A stretch of 64,000 nucleotides of DNA, from positions 78,875 to 142,874 of the forward strand of contig JAITEB010000015.1 in assembly GCA_031282245.1 (NCBI GenBank), written 5' to 3'. Below, one piece after another: positions 1 through 8,192 of this stretch; positions within the stretch are counted from its first letter, which is position 1; each line of letters starts with the position of its first letter. The notes beneath the pieces are model-generated. The model was not told the origin of the DNA, searched no databases, and saw nothing but the letters and a program-made list of their open reading frames with translations. The position numbers and the translations under genes were made by a program. Origin of the DNA: Oscillospiraceae bacterium. GTDB taxonomy: Bacteria; Bacillota; Clostridia; Oscillospirales; Ruminococcaceae.

Positions 1-3000
1 GCCGTTTACTCCGCGCTCGTTTTCGTGGGCGGCGGCAATGGCTTTCTCGTCGTTGCGCTCCCGCCCCGGGCAAATGATATAGGGAATAATTGTCTTTGCG
101 GTCTGGCTCTCGGTCGTGTTTACCATAAGCGGGGATTTGGCGGCTCCGCTGTAATCAAGCGCGCCGCGCAGCCGCGCCATCAAAAGCTGGGACAGGGCCG
201 CGTCGCGGGTTTCGGCTGCAGTTATTATAAAGTGAAAATCTTTTTGTTCGTTCGGGTCAAGCTCCGCCTTGAAGCGGAAAGCCGCGGCCGCGTCCGGAAT
301 GGCGGGGCCTGCGGAAAATTCTTTTTTGTTCAGGCCGGACAGCGAAGCGGTTCCATAAGGCCGGTCGAGAATTTTTTCTTTTGACAGCTCGTATTTATAG
401 CCGATTTTCTCAAGGAAACCCGCCGCAAGGCAAAGCCTGCCGCCGCCTGCGCTTGGCCGCCTTTCGCAGATAACCGCGCCGGAGCCTTTATCATACTCCG
501 CGTTTATAAACAGCTTTGAATAAATCGGGTGGGCTTCGTCGTTCTTTTTTTTTGCAAGACAAGGCTCAAAGTAGACAAAAATTTCTTTCACAGTTTTTTT
601 AGCAGTCTTGTTTCTGACGACTATTGTGCGCTGTTCGCAGGCATGCGAGGCGCTCACCATCACCTGGACCCCGGCCTCAATCCCGTTGTGCTTGGCGAAA
701 AATTCCGCAGAAACGGGCGTGAATTTTGCAACGTATTCTATATCTTTCCGGTATTCCGGCGCGGCGGTTACCGGGAAAATCTCCCGTTCGTCCCCGACGT
801 ATACAAAAATTCCCTGAGGGTTGTTTAAAAGGTCGCTGCCGCATTTGGTGACGTTAATCCCGCGGAGCAGGGAGTCCGAAGCGCCGCAGTCGCTTATGGC
901 GACGCTCCATTCGTCGTTGGCCAGAAGCTGAATCCGCGGGGAAAGCGGGGAAATGTCCCGGAACTCGTCCACTTCCGGTGAAGCGCGTTTTTTCTTTTCT
1001 TCGCTGCCGTACAGAGAAGCGCCGTCGTACAAAACAGCGCCGTTGACGATTTTTTCCTCAAGCAGTTCTTTTGCGGCGCGCATGGTTTTGTCGCGCATAA
1101 AGCGCTTTTGCATAATTTTTTCGTTGAGGGCGTTGTCCGCCGAGATAAAGCTCATACCCACATGGTGGGACATATAACTTCTCACAATCGCATAATCCCT
1201 GTTTTGTATATTGCGGACGCGGTTTTTTGTGAAGTCTACGGCCTCATAAAAGCCGTATTTGCCGTAAGCGCCAAGCGCCCGGATGCGCCGCAGGTTTTTC
1301 ACGGCTTCGCGCAGGTTATACGGGGCGATCAAAAAGCTGGAGTAAGGCGAAATCACGTTGTCTTTGGAAAGCCCGCGCCGCAGACCCAGTTTTTGCACGC
1401 CGTGCGCTTTGTACTGGTAGTTCAGATTGCTGTCGAAGGCGTAAAAGCCGCTCTCGGAAACGCCCCAGGGACGGCTTCGGGCTATGCCGTCCTTTTTTTG
1501 GCAGTAATAGCAAAAATTCAGAGCCTCATAATTGAGCGAGCCCATCTGCGAAGGCAAAAGCAAGTTGGGCATATAATACTCAAACATGGTTCCGCTCCAG
1601 GAAAGCGGCGCGGCATAGGACGAAACCCGCGCCATAGTCCGGCTAAGGCTGCCCCAGTGCTTTTTCGGCGCCTGCCTTTGCGCAATCGCGTAATAGCTGG
1701 TCAGCCGGGCTTCGCTCATCAGCAAATCATAGTGCGAATTGCTGAGCTTGCCTTCTCCCTCGTCATAGCCGATTGCGAAGAGTTTTTTTCTCTTATTATA
1801 AAAAACGGACAGATCCGTTTCGTCAATCACAGTATTTATTTTTTTCAGCAGAGGGTAATAAACCGCCGTGTCCGGGACATACTCTTTCAGCCCCTGCCGG
1901 AGCGCCACAAGGCAGCAGACAAAGTTCCCGCTGTCCACAGATGAGACATAGCGCTGCAAAATCCGCAGGTTCCGCGTGTCGTACCAGTTGTATAAATTGC
2001 CGTTCCATTTGGGGAGTTTTATAACAGTGTCCATGGTTTTGTTAACTTTGTCAAAAAGCTGGGGCACGTCGATAAAGCCCATATCCCGCGCCGCCAGAAA
2101 CGACAGAAGCATAAGCCCTATATTTGTCGGCGAAGTCCTGTGCGCGACGGTCTCGGAAGGAACCTCCTGGATATTGTCCGGGGGAAGGTAGTTGTCTTCC
2201 GCGCTGAAAATTCCCTCAAAAAAGCCCCACATGGCCGAAGCATATGAAATAAGCGCGGCTTTGTCTTTTGCGGAGCTTTCGCGCAGGGCGCTTTTGTATT
2301 CCACCGAAAGCCCCGCGGAGAAAAACGGTACAAGCAAAAACAGCGCGCCCCATGCTTTAATCAGCGGGCCGGGCGAAAAGGCAAGCGCCAAAATCCCCAA
2401 AAGCTCCGGGAACCAGAATTTTGACAGCAATTGGGCGAAATTATATTTTTTGCTGTTTGAGGCAGAAGCCGTCGTCCATTCCAGAAGCTTTTTTTTGGAA
2501 ATAAACATTCTGTAGAGCGAACGCACAGCCGCGTCCAGACAGGTCCAGGCGTGATAGGGCATGAATATCAAGTTTACAAAAGCCTGCGCCAGCATGTCCG
2601 CAGCCTGGGCGTGCGCGCCGGAGTAATATTCCCGCGACAGGGCGAAAAATCCCCCGCTCCATATGCTCATAAAGGCCGAATAAATAAACGGGAACGTCAC
2701 AGTCAAAAACGAAGCCGCCAAAAGAATCCAGCGCGCCGCGCCGTTTGCGAAAGCCGCGGCGATCAGGCAGGCTAACGCGCTCACCGGAAGCAGCGACCGG
2801 CGTATATTGTCGAAAATCTTGTAGCGGTCCGCGGCGGTCATTTCGTTAAGGCGGCCGTTCTTCAGCCTTCTCCGCGCGTAGCCGATATTCTGCCAGTCGC
2901 CGCGAACCCATCTGTGCAGGCGCGCAAAATAGGGAATCGGCGCCGACGGGAAAGAATCCAGCATTTCAACCTGCGAGAGAAATGCCGTGCGCATAAAAGA

Positions 3001-4749
3001 GCCTTCAAGAATGTCATGGCTGAGCACTATATTATCTTCAAAGCGCCTGTCCATAAGCTTGTAATAAACGTTTATATCAAGCAGGCCCTTGCCGGTGAAA
3101 ATAGCCGCGCCAAACAAATCCTGATAAAAATTGGAAGCGCCGTTGTCATATGAAGATATGCCGCCGGCTCCCGCCATAATTTTGGCAAAAGGCGTTTTAA
3201 AAGCGCTTTTCAGGCTTGTGCTGATCTGCGGGGCAATAATGCCGTAGCCGCGCTCTACGATCTTTCCCTGCGGATTGATTTCCGGCGCGTTAAGCGGGTG
3301 CGCCGCCGCGCCGACAAGGGCTTTCACGCTGTCCAGAAGGATTTCCGTGTCTGAATCAAGGCTGATAAGATAGCGCGCCTTTGCAAGCTTTTCTCTGTCC
3401 CCCGCGAAGCAGTCAAGCCGGGTTTCCTCGCCCTTGATAAGCCGGACAAGCTCAATAGTTGCGCCGCGCTTTCTTTCCCAGCCGGAAAAGACTTTCGAGC
3501 GGCTGTTGTAGCTGCGTTTCCTCACCATCAGGAAAAAGCGCTGGCCGTAAATTTCGTTCAGCTCCTGAACGGATTCCATAGCGTTCTTAAGCTGAATTTT
3601 GTCCTCCGGCATATTTGGCGCGTTTGCTTCTTTGTAGTCCGCCAAAATCAGGAAGCCGATATTGTCGTCCTTGTTTTTGAAATACAGGTCTTCAAGACGT
3701 TCTTTGATTTTCTCTTTGTCCCTGGCTTCCGGCAGAATGGTTGAAATTGCCACAAGCGTGTAATATTCCGGGTCAATGCCGTCTTTAAGCTCCAGCGCCG
3801 GTATATGGCTGCATTCAACGCCGCGCAGGGCAAAGTGCTCCAGAACCGGCCGCATTATCTCATAAAAAGCCAGATATATCAGAGGCATTGTCCAATATGC
3901 CCGGAAATAAAAGGCTGTGAAAAAAGAGGCGACAAGCGGCAGAAAAAGCGCCAGCCGCAAAGCCGTGCTTCCCTTGCGCAGACAGCGCTTTGCGTCGCCG
4001 TCAGTCTCCCATATGATTTTGCCGATATGCACAGCGCTGTCGCGGGCTTTGTCCAGTATAGCGGAAGCCGTGTCAGTCTCGCTGATTTCTTTTTGGCGGG
4101 CAATTTTGCTTATTTTATACCTGTACTGGTTTTTGCTTTCGCTGTCCATTTTGGCGTAAATTCCGGCGGGGTCTTTCAGCAAAAGCTTCTCGACATAGCT
4201 CACTTCGTCCAAAATCTTCTCAAAATCTATATCAGAAAGCGAGCGTAGCGATTCTATGCCATACGAAAAATTCTGTATGGCAAGGGCCTCGTCTTTTTTT
4301 TCAAAGCAGGCTTTGCAGCAGATATCAAGCAAAACCGCCCGCAAAGCCGTTTGCAGGAAATTAAGCTCCGTCGTTGTGAAAATGTGCTTTTCCTGCGATT
4401 TCCGCAAAAAGTCAATTAAAAGCTCGCCGGTCAATTCCGCGCCGCTTTTAACAAAGGACTGGCGCAAAAGCTCGTATATCAGCGGCAGGCGCTTCCCCCG
4501 CAGGCAATAAAGCGGATATTCGTTTTTAATGCTCCTGATCGCGTTTTTAGCGTTTTCTTCTATCAGGTAATAGTTGTCGCAGAGCCATTCCGCAAACCCG
4601 GAAGGGTTTTTTATAGCGCTTGCCTTTTTGTATTTTGCGCGTATTTTTTTAAGCTGCTTATACACAAGCCTTGCCAGCGCCGTGGGATAGCGCAGGTATA
4701 ATTTTATAATAATTCTCTTTTTCTTTGCGGCTTTATCTTTCTTGTTCAT
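1..4749 (-). CDS. Cyclic beta-glucan synthase (NdvB/ChvB family), 3' part missing
   Basis: An open frame of 1583 codons runs on the minus strand and leaves the window at base 1, so the C-terminus is missing. It starts at ATG 4749 behind AAAGGTGG. Around residue 465 is a GT84-type glycosyltransferase region with a DSD acid motif (ISLDSDTEI), followed by an FxDNIVLSHD-like segment (RFEDNIVLSHD) and several membrane helices. From about residue 870 (SPTNIGL) to about 1055 (TMFEYYMP) it matches the glycoamylase-like domain of this family. The last ~250 residues look like the start of a GH94 phosphorylase region. Family members are ~2700-2900 aa membrane enzymes that make beta-1,2-glucan from UDP-glucose. 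Cyclisation and exact linkage are inferred from the family only. Confidence 0.85.
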   Translation of the reverse strand, partial: MNKKDKAAKKKRIIIKLYLRYPTALARLVYKQLKKIRAKYKKASAIKNPSGFAEWLCDNYYLIEENAKNAIRSIKNEYPLYCLRGKRLPLIYELLRQSFVKSGAELTGELLIDFLRKSQEKHIFTTTELNFLQTALRAVLLDICCKACFEKKDEALAIQNFSYGIESLRSLSDIDFEKILDEVSYVEKLLLKDPAGIYAKMDSESKNQYRYKISKIARQKEISETDTASAILDKARDSAVHIGKIIWETDGDAKRCLRKGSTALRLALFLPLVASFFTAFYFRAYWTMPLIYLAFYEIMRPVLEHFALRGVECSHIPALELKDGIDPEYYTLVAISTILPEARDKEKIKERLEDLYFKNKDDNIGFLILADYKEANAPNMPEDKIQLKNAMESVQELNEIYGQRFFLMVRKRSYNSRSKVFSGWERKRGATIELVRLIKGEETRLDCFAGDREKLAKARYLISLDSDTEILLDSVKALVGAAAHPLNAPEINPQGKIVERGYGIIAPQISTSLKSAFKTPFAKIMAGAGGISSYDNGASNFYQDLFGAAIFTGKGLLDINVYYKLMDRRFEDNIVLSHDILEGSFMRTAFLSQVEMLDSFPSAPIPYFARLHRWVRGDWQNIGYARRRLKNGRLNEMTAADRYKIFDNIRRSLLPVSALACLIAAAFANGAARWILLAASFLTVTFPFIYSAFMSIWSGGFFALSREYYSGAHAQAADMLAQAFVNLIFMPYHAWTCLDAAVRSLYRMFISKKKLLEWTTASASNSKKYNFAQLLSKFWFPELLGILALAFSPGPLIKAWGALFLLVPFFSAGLSVEYKSALRESSAKDKAALISYASAMWGFFEGIFSAEDNYLPPDNIQEVPSETVAHRTSPTNIGLMLLSFLAARDMGFIDVPQLFDKVNKTMDTVIKLPKWNGNLYNWYDTRNLRILQRYVSSVDSGNFVCCLVALRQGLKEYVPDTAVYYPLLKKINTVIDETDLSVFYNKRKKLFAIGYDEGEGKLSNSHYDLLMSEARLTSYYAIAQRQAPKKHWGSLSRTMARVSSYAAPLSWSGTMFEYYMPNLLLPSQMGSLNYEALNFCYYCQKKDGIARSRPWGVSESGFYAFDSNLNYQYKAHGVQKLGLRRGLSKDNVISPYSSFLIAPYNLREAVKNLRRIRALGAYGKYGFYEAVDFTKNRVRNIQNRDYAIVRSYMSHHVGMSFISADNALNEKIMQKRFMRDKTMRAAKELLEEKIVNGAVLYDGASLYGSEEKKKRASPEVDEFRDISPLSPRIQLLANDEWSVAISDCGASDSLLRGINVTKCGSDLLNNPQGIFVYVGDEREIFPVTAAPEYRKDIEYVAKFTPVSAEFFAKHNGIEAGVQVMVSASHACEQRTIVVRNKTAKKTVKEIFVYFEPCLAKKKNDEAHPIYSKLFINAEYDKGSGAVICERRPSAGGGRLCLAAGFLEKIGYKYELSKEKILDRPYGTASLSGLNKKEFSAGPAIPDAAAAFRFKAELDPNEQKDFHFIITAAETRDAALSQLLMARLRGALDYSGAAKSPLMVNTTESQTAKTIIPYIICPGRERNDEKAIAAAHENERGVNG

Positions 4750-4886
4750 AAGTCCACCTTTGCTTGACTTGTCGTAAAAAATCAAGGTCTTTATATAAGG
4801 CTGCTCGCTCATTTTTATTCTATAAAGTTTAGTTTTGCCTGCTTTCGGGCAAAAATGCAAAGGCGTTTTTATTAAAACAGAAAAAA

Positions 4887-4917
4887 ACAAAACCGCCGTT
4901 TTTTTTCGGCGGTTTTT
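4887..4917. terminator. Bidirectional intrinsic terminator
   Basis: AACCGCCG and CGGCGGTT form a perfect 8-bp stem around an eight-T loop, with A- and T-rich flanks on both sides. It sits just after the amino-acid transporter ATPase gene, which is read leftwards. The rest of 4750-4938 is the leader of the glucan synthase gene, with a small GC-rich hairpin near 4840-4855. Confidence 0.85.
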
Positions 4918-4938
4918 AAATTAATATAACGCGATTTT

Positions 4939-5670
4939 TTATAAAATCATTCCCAGAAATTGCCTGGTGCGTTCTTCTTTTGTGTTGACAAAAACTTCTT
5001 CAGGCGTGCCTTCTTCGACAATAACACCGTCTTCCATAAAGATAACCCTGTCGGAAACGTCCCGCGCAAAGCCCATTTCGTGCGTCACTATCACCATGGT
5101 CATACCCTCGTTGGCAAGCTCTTTCATGACGCTGAGAACCTCGCCGATCATTTCGGGGTCAAGCGCGCTTGTCGGCTCGTCGAAAAGCATAATGTCCGGG
5201 TTCATGGCCAGCGCCCGCGCGATCGCGACGCGCTGCTGCTGCCCTCCGGAAAGCTGCCGGGGGTATACGTCCGCCTTGTCCGAAAGCCCGACGCGCGCCA
5301 AAAGCTGGAGAGCCTTTTCTTCGGCCTGACGTTTAGTCAGCGTTTTTGTGTCAGTTGGGGCGAGCATAATATTTTTCCTGACGGTCAAATGCGGGAAAAG
5401 ATTAAACTGCTGGAAAACCATGCCTATATTGCGCCTTATTAAATCTATATTCGCCTTTTTGTCAGTGAGCAGGAAAGAATCGACATAGACTTCGCCGGAA
5501 GTGGGCTTTTCAAGCATGTTCAGGCAGCGCAGAAAAGTGGACTTGCCCGAACCGGAAGGCCCGATAATGCAAATAACTTCGCCCTCTTCGACATCCAGGT
5601 CAATCCCCTTGAGAACGCCAAGAGCGCCAAAGTCCTTGCACAGATTCCGGACGCTAACTTTTTTTGCCAT
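4939..5670 (-). CDS. Polar amino-acid ABC transporter ATP-binding protein (GlnQ/HisP type)
   Basis: ATPase of a PAAT-family amino-acid importer, about 243 aa. It has Walker [10 protein letters not shown], the signature [16 protein letters not shown], Walker [15 protein letters not shown] and the H-loop histidine in [10 protein letters not shown] chose ATG 5670 because GAGAGGAAG lies just upstream. A TTG at 5688 would extend it by six residues but has a poorer site. It overlaps the permease gene by 17 nt, which suggests translational coupling. The amino acid carried cannot be told from the ATPase. Confidence 0.93.
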   Translation of the reverse strand: MAKKVSVRNLCKDFGALGVLKGIDLDVEEGEVICIIGPSGSGKSTFLRCLNMLEKPTSGEVYVDSFLLTDKKANIDLIRRNIGMVFQQFNLFPHLTVRKNIMLAPTDTKTLTKRQAEEKALQLLARVGLSDKADVYPRQLSGGQQQRVAIARALAMNPDIMLFDEPTSALDPEMIGEVLSVMKELANEGMTMVIVTHEMGFARDVSDRVIFMEDGVIVEEGTPEEVFVNTKEERTRQFLGMIL

Positions 5671-6343
5671 AGTCCATCTTCCTCTCAATGTGATTAGAGA
5701 TAAAAGTCAATATGCTGACAAAAATCAGATAAAAAATGCCGACCACTGTCCAGGTCGCAAAAGATTCCATTGTGCGCCCGATATAAATCTTCGCCTGATA
5801 GACAATATCGGCAAGGCTTATAACGGATATTATAGACGTATCTTTAAGCGTGATAATAGTCTGATTGACCAGCGAAGGGATAGAAATGCGCAGCGCCTGC
5901 GGCAAAATGACTTTAAGCATTGCCCGGCCTTTTGAAAGGCCAAGGCTCCGGGCGGCTTCCATCTGGCCCGGATCGACGGCCTGGATTCCGCCGCGGAAAA
6001 TTTCAGCTATGTACGCCCCCGCGTTCAGGCACAAAGCGACGACGCCCGCCGAATAGGCGCTAAGCCGGAAATCAAGCCCAAACGACTGTATAAGCTGGGG
6101 GATTCCAAAATATACAAAAAAAGTCTGTACCAGAAGCGGCGTTCCCCTTATCAGGCCGATATAGCCTTTGGCCAAAAGCGCCAGCGGCCTGACGCTCGAC
6201 ATGCCCGCAAGACAGGTGAACAGGCCGATAAACACCGCGATGGCGAGAGACACTATAGTTATCTGAACCGTGGTCAGCATACCCTGAATCAAAAGAGGCA
6301 GCGCTTCTTTGAGCACCCTTGCCATACCTGATAAAATATTCAA
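5654..6343 (-). CDS. Polar amino-acid ABC transporter permease (HisM/GlnP type)
   Basis: A 229-aa inner-membrane protein with several hydrophobic helices and the permease EAA loop ([22 protein letters not shown]), which docks to the ATPase. It forms the translocation pore for the solute-binding protein encoded upstream. The start is probably TTG 6343, behind AAAGGGGAAAG; the ATG at 6325 lies too far from that site. Only one permease gene is present, so it probably acts as a homodimer. HicAB genes separate it from the binding-protein gene. Confidence 0.92.
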   Translation of the reverse strand: MNILSGMARVLKEALPLLIQGMLTTVQITIVSLAIAVFIGLFTCLAGMSSVRPLALLAKGYIGLIRGTPLLVQTFFVYFGIPQLIQSFGLDFRLSAYSAGVVALCLNAGAYIAEIFRGGIQAVDPGQMEAARSLGLSKGRAMLKVILPQALRISIPSLVNQTIITLKDTSIISVISLADIVYQAKIYIGRTMESFATWTVVGIFYLIFVSILTFISNHIERKMDYGKKS

Positions 6344-6395
6344 AAGCTTTCTTTCCCCTTTCGTTTTCAGAGTATGAAAAAACAGTGAGCCGCGA

Positions 6396-6749
6396 CTATA
6401 CGCTTAATTTATAAAGAGTATATTGGTTCAGTGACACGCCTTCTTTGTCGGCTTCAAGCGCCAGACGGGCGTGGAGAGACTTGGGGAGCCAGACAACATA
6501 TTTTCCGCTGTATTCTTTATTGCTTTCGGGAGCCATTGGCATAGGGACGTCCAGACCGGATTCTATCTTGCCCTCAATCCAGAGTTCCATTGATTCGCGG
6601 ATATTGGCCAGCGCTTCTTCCTGCGTTGCGCCGTCACTCATACAGCCTGGCATTTCTTCAACAGTTGCAAAATAGTAGCTGCCGCTTTTATCATTCATGT
6701 GACGCAATACAATACCATAAGGCAAATCAAGGTATTCTTTTGGATTCAT
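6396..6749 (-). CDS. hicB: HicB-family antitoxin
   Basis: A 117-aa protein. The N-terminal half has the HicB partial RNase-H-like fold signature (YYFATVEEMPGCMSDG, then EALANIRESMELWI). The C-terminal residues 80-117 (LPKSLHARLALEADKEGVSLNQY) resemble a ribbon-helix-helix or HicB-type DNA-binding tail. The family neutralises the HicA mRNA interferase and represses its own operon. The start ATG is preceded by AGGAGG and overlaps the hicA stop by four bases (ATGA), typical of coupled translation. Confidence 0.9.
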   Translation of the reverse strand: MNPKEYLDLPYGIVLRHMNDKSGSYYFATVEEMPGCMSDGATQEEALANIRESMELWIEGKIESGLDVPMPMAPESNKEYSGKYVVWLPKSLHARLALEADKEGVSLNQYTLYKLSV

Positions 6750-6976
6750 ATTCCAGCCTCCTCAACAATGTCTAAAATTACCATGATGTATATTGCTTTG
6801 AGCGGATTCTGTCTGGGAAATGTTATATGGTTTTTCCCGTTGCCGTACCGCCTGTGCGAGCCTTTTTGACGCTCAAAAATGTATCCATAAGCCTTGAGCA
6901 CACGTTCCGCTTCGGAGAATTGTATACCATGGGGCTGATTTTTCATTTTTTCGATTAATTTTTCAACGCTTGGCAT
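6746..6976 (-). CDS. hicA: HicA-family mRNA interferase toxin
   Basis: A 76-aa dsRBD-like small protein. It carries the family hallmark GSHRRY with the catalytic histidine near residue 40, followed by NHITFPRQNP, matching HicA. The family cleaves mRNA when freed from HicB. It is encoded directly before hicB with a 4-nt overlap. The pair lies between the solute-binding protein and the permease of an amino-acid transporter, an unusual place suggesting insertion into an existing operon. The catalytic His is intact, so the toxin may be active. Confidence 0.9.
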   Translation of the reverse strand: MPSVEKLIEKMKNQPHGIQFSEAERVLKAYGYIFERQKGSHRRYGNGKNHITFPRQNPLKAIYIMVILDIVEEAGI

Positions 6977-7009
6977 GGCGTCACTTCTTTAGCTGTAATT
7001 ATATAAAAT

Positions 7010-7077
7010 GGGGGAGACTGCTTAACACAATTCCCCCGGCGCGCCTTATGCAGGGGCGGAATGGAACCCGTCCCTGC
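7010..7077 (-). terminator. Two hairpins after the binding-protein gene
   Basis: Two inverted repeats lie between the solute-binding protein stop and hicA. On the minus strand the first is GCAGGGACGGG pairing with CCGCCCCTGC (7050-7077). The second is GGGGGA pairing with TCCCCC (7010-7037), followed by ATTTTATAT. The second resembles a leaky terminator. It could give more binding protein than downstream products, as is common in ABC importer operons. Confidence 0.55.
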
Positions 7078-7093
7078 AGTTCATAAAGCCATT

Positions 7094-7861
7094 TTAGCCC
7101 TGGGCAATATATTTATTCAGAATTTCGTCATATTTGCCGTTTTCACGGATATTTGCAAGGCCTTTGTTGAACATGTCAAGCAGTTCCGGGACATTGCCCT
7201 TGAGAACCGCAAAGCCATAAGAAGAGCCTCTCTCCATCTCCGTAACCATTTTGAGACCGTTGCCCTGGGAAATGCCGTAGCCCATGACGGGATAGTCTTC
7301 AAAACAGGCGGCGGAATTGCCTGTCTTGACGTCTTCATACATAAACGGGGATTCGTCAAAATAAACCAGATCAAAGCCGTACTGCGCCTGAATGGATTCG
7401 GCAAATGTCGCGCCTTCCGTCCCGGTTTTGACGGCGACTTTCTTGCCCTCAAGCGAATCATAGCCGCTTATATCGCTGTTGGAAGCGCTGATTGCCATGA
7501 CAACGCCGGAATCATAATAAGCGGTTGAAAAGTCGTACTTGGCCTTGCGCTCTTCGGTGATGCTCATCCCGGCGATAACCCCGTCGGCCTGTTTGCTCTC
7601 AAGGGCGGCGACGGCGGCGCTGAATCCCAGCGGCTGAAGCTCGTACTTAAAGCCCTGATCGGCGGCGATCGCGGCAAGGAGGTCAATATCAATCCCCACA
7701 TAATTGTTGCTGCTGTCCTGGAATTCAAATGGGGCGAATGTAGTGTCGGTCGCGATAATATAAGTTTTTCCGGACTTGTCTGCCGACGCGCACGAATTGG
7801 CGGCAAGAAGGCACATGCTGAGTACCACGGCGCACAGGATTATTTTTTTAGCGGTTTTCAT
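7094..7861 (-). CDS. Amino-acid ABC transporter substrate-binding protein (family 3), probable lipoprotein
   Basis: A 255-aa SBP_bac_3 protein. It has an N-terminal signal with a cysteine near residue 26 (LLAANSC) that could be lipid-anchored, although the lipobox is not ideal. The family landmarks are clear: TYIIATDTTFAPFEF near the N-terminus, GIDIDLLAAIA, GFSAAVAALESKQADGVIAGMSIT, and a hinge with KVAVKTGTEGA. It captures a polar amino acid outside the cell and delivers it to the downstream permease. It is the first gene of the unit, with its own promoter upstream. Ligand identity is not deducible. Confidence 0.93.
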   Translation of the reverse strand: MKTAKKIILCAVVLSMCLLAANSCASADKSGKTYIIATDTTFAPFEFQDSSNNYVGIDIDLLAAIAADQGFKYELQPLGFSAAVAALESKQADGVIAGMSITEERKAKYDFSTAYYDSGVVMAISASNSDISGYDSLEGKKVAVKTGTEGATFAESIQAQYGFDLVYFDESPFMYEDVKTGNSAACFEDYPVMGYGISQGNGLKMVTEMERGSSYGFAVLKGNVPELLDMFNKGLANIRENGKYDEILNKYIAQG

Positions 7862-8192
7862 ATTTAGCTTTCTCCTTCATATATAAAATATTATTATGGC
7901 ACAGGAACACGAAAAAACGACAGGTTTCCAGGCCGCTTGTCCTGCTTCATAATATTTTAACATTTTATTATATTGCTTGTCAAATCAAATTTTTATATTA
8001 TTTTGTTTCATGCACTGTCAGCCCAAGCCAGGGAATCTGTTTTATACGCAATCTGGAAATGCTTAGATATGCGGCGCTTTCCTCAAACCGGGTATAAACA
8101 CATGCTAAATATTATTAGATTTTACTACCTTCTTTTTTGCTTTTCTGCTATACTAAATAATATAAAAAATTCACTATTTGGAGGAATCATTG
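7862..8192. other. Intergenic region between divergent transporter and GH42 genes
   Basis: About 330 bases, AT-rich, holding regulatory DNA for two divergent genes. The minus-strand promoter is listed separately. A short GC-rich stretch at 7915-7945, followed on the minus strand by TTTTTT, could form a weak attenuator in the transporter leader. On the plus side the clear signal is TTTGGAGG at 8177-8184, which sets the GH42 start. I see no convincing gene here. Confidence 0.5.
7954..7983 (-). promoter_or_regulatory. Sigma-A-type promoter of the amino-acid transporter
   Basis: On the minus strand there is a perfect TTGACA (7978-7983), an 18-bp spacer and TAAAAT (7954-7959). It lies about 90 bp before the binding-protein start and reads into it. 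Confidence 0.7.

Noticed and set aside
1108..4248. Several plus-strand open frames of 80-280 codons opposite the glucan synthase
   Set aside because: They are antisense to a continuous 1583-codon frame with recognisable domains and have no ribosome sites.
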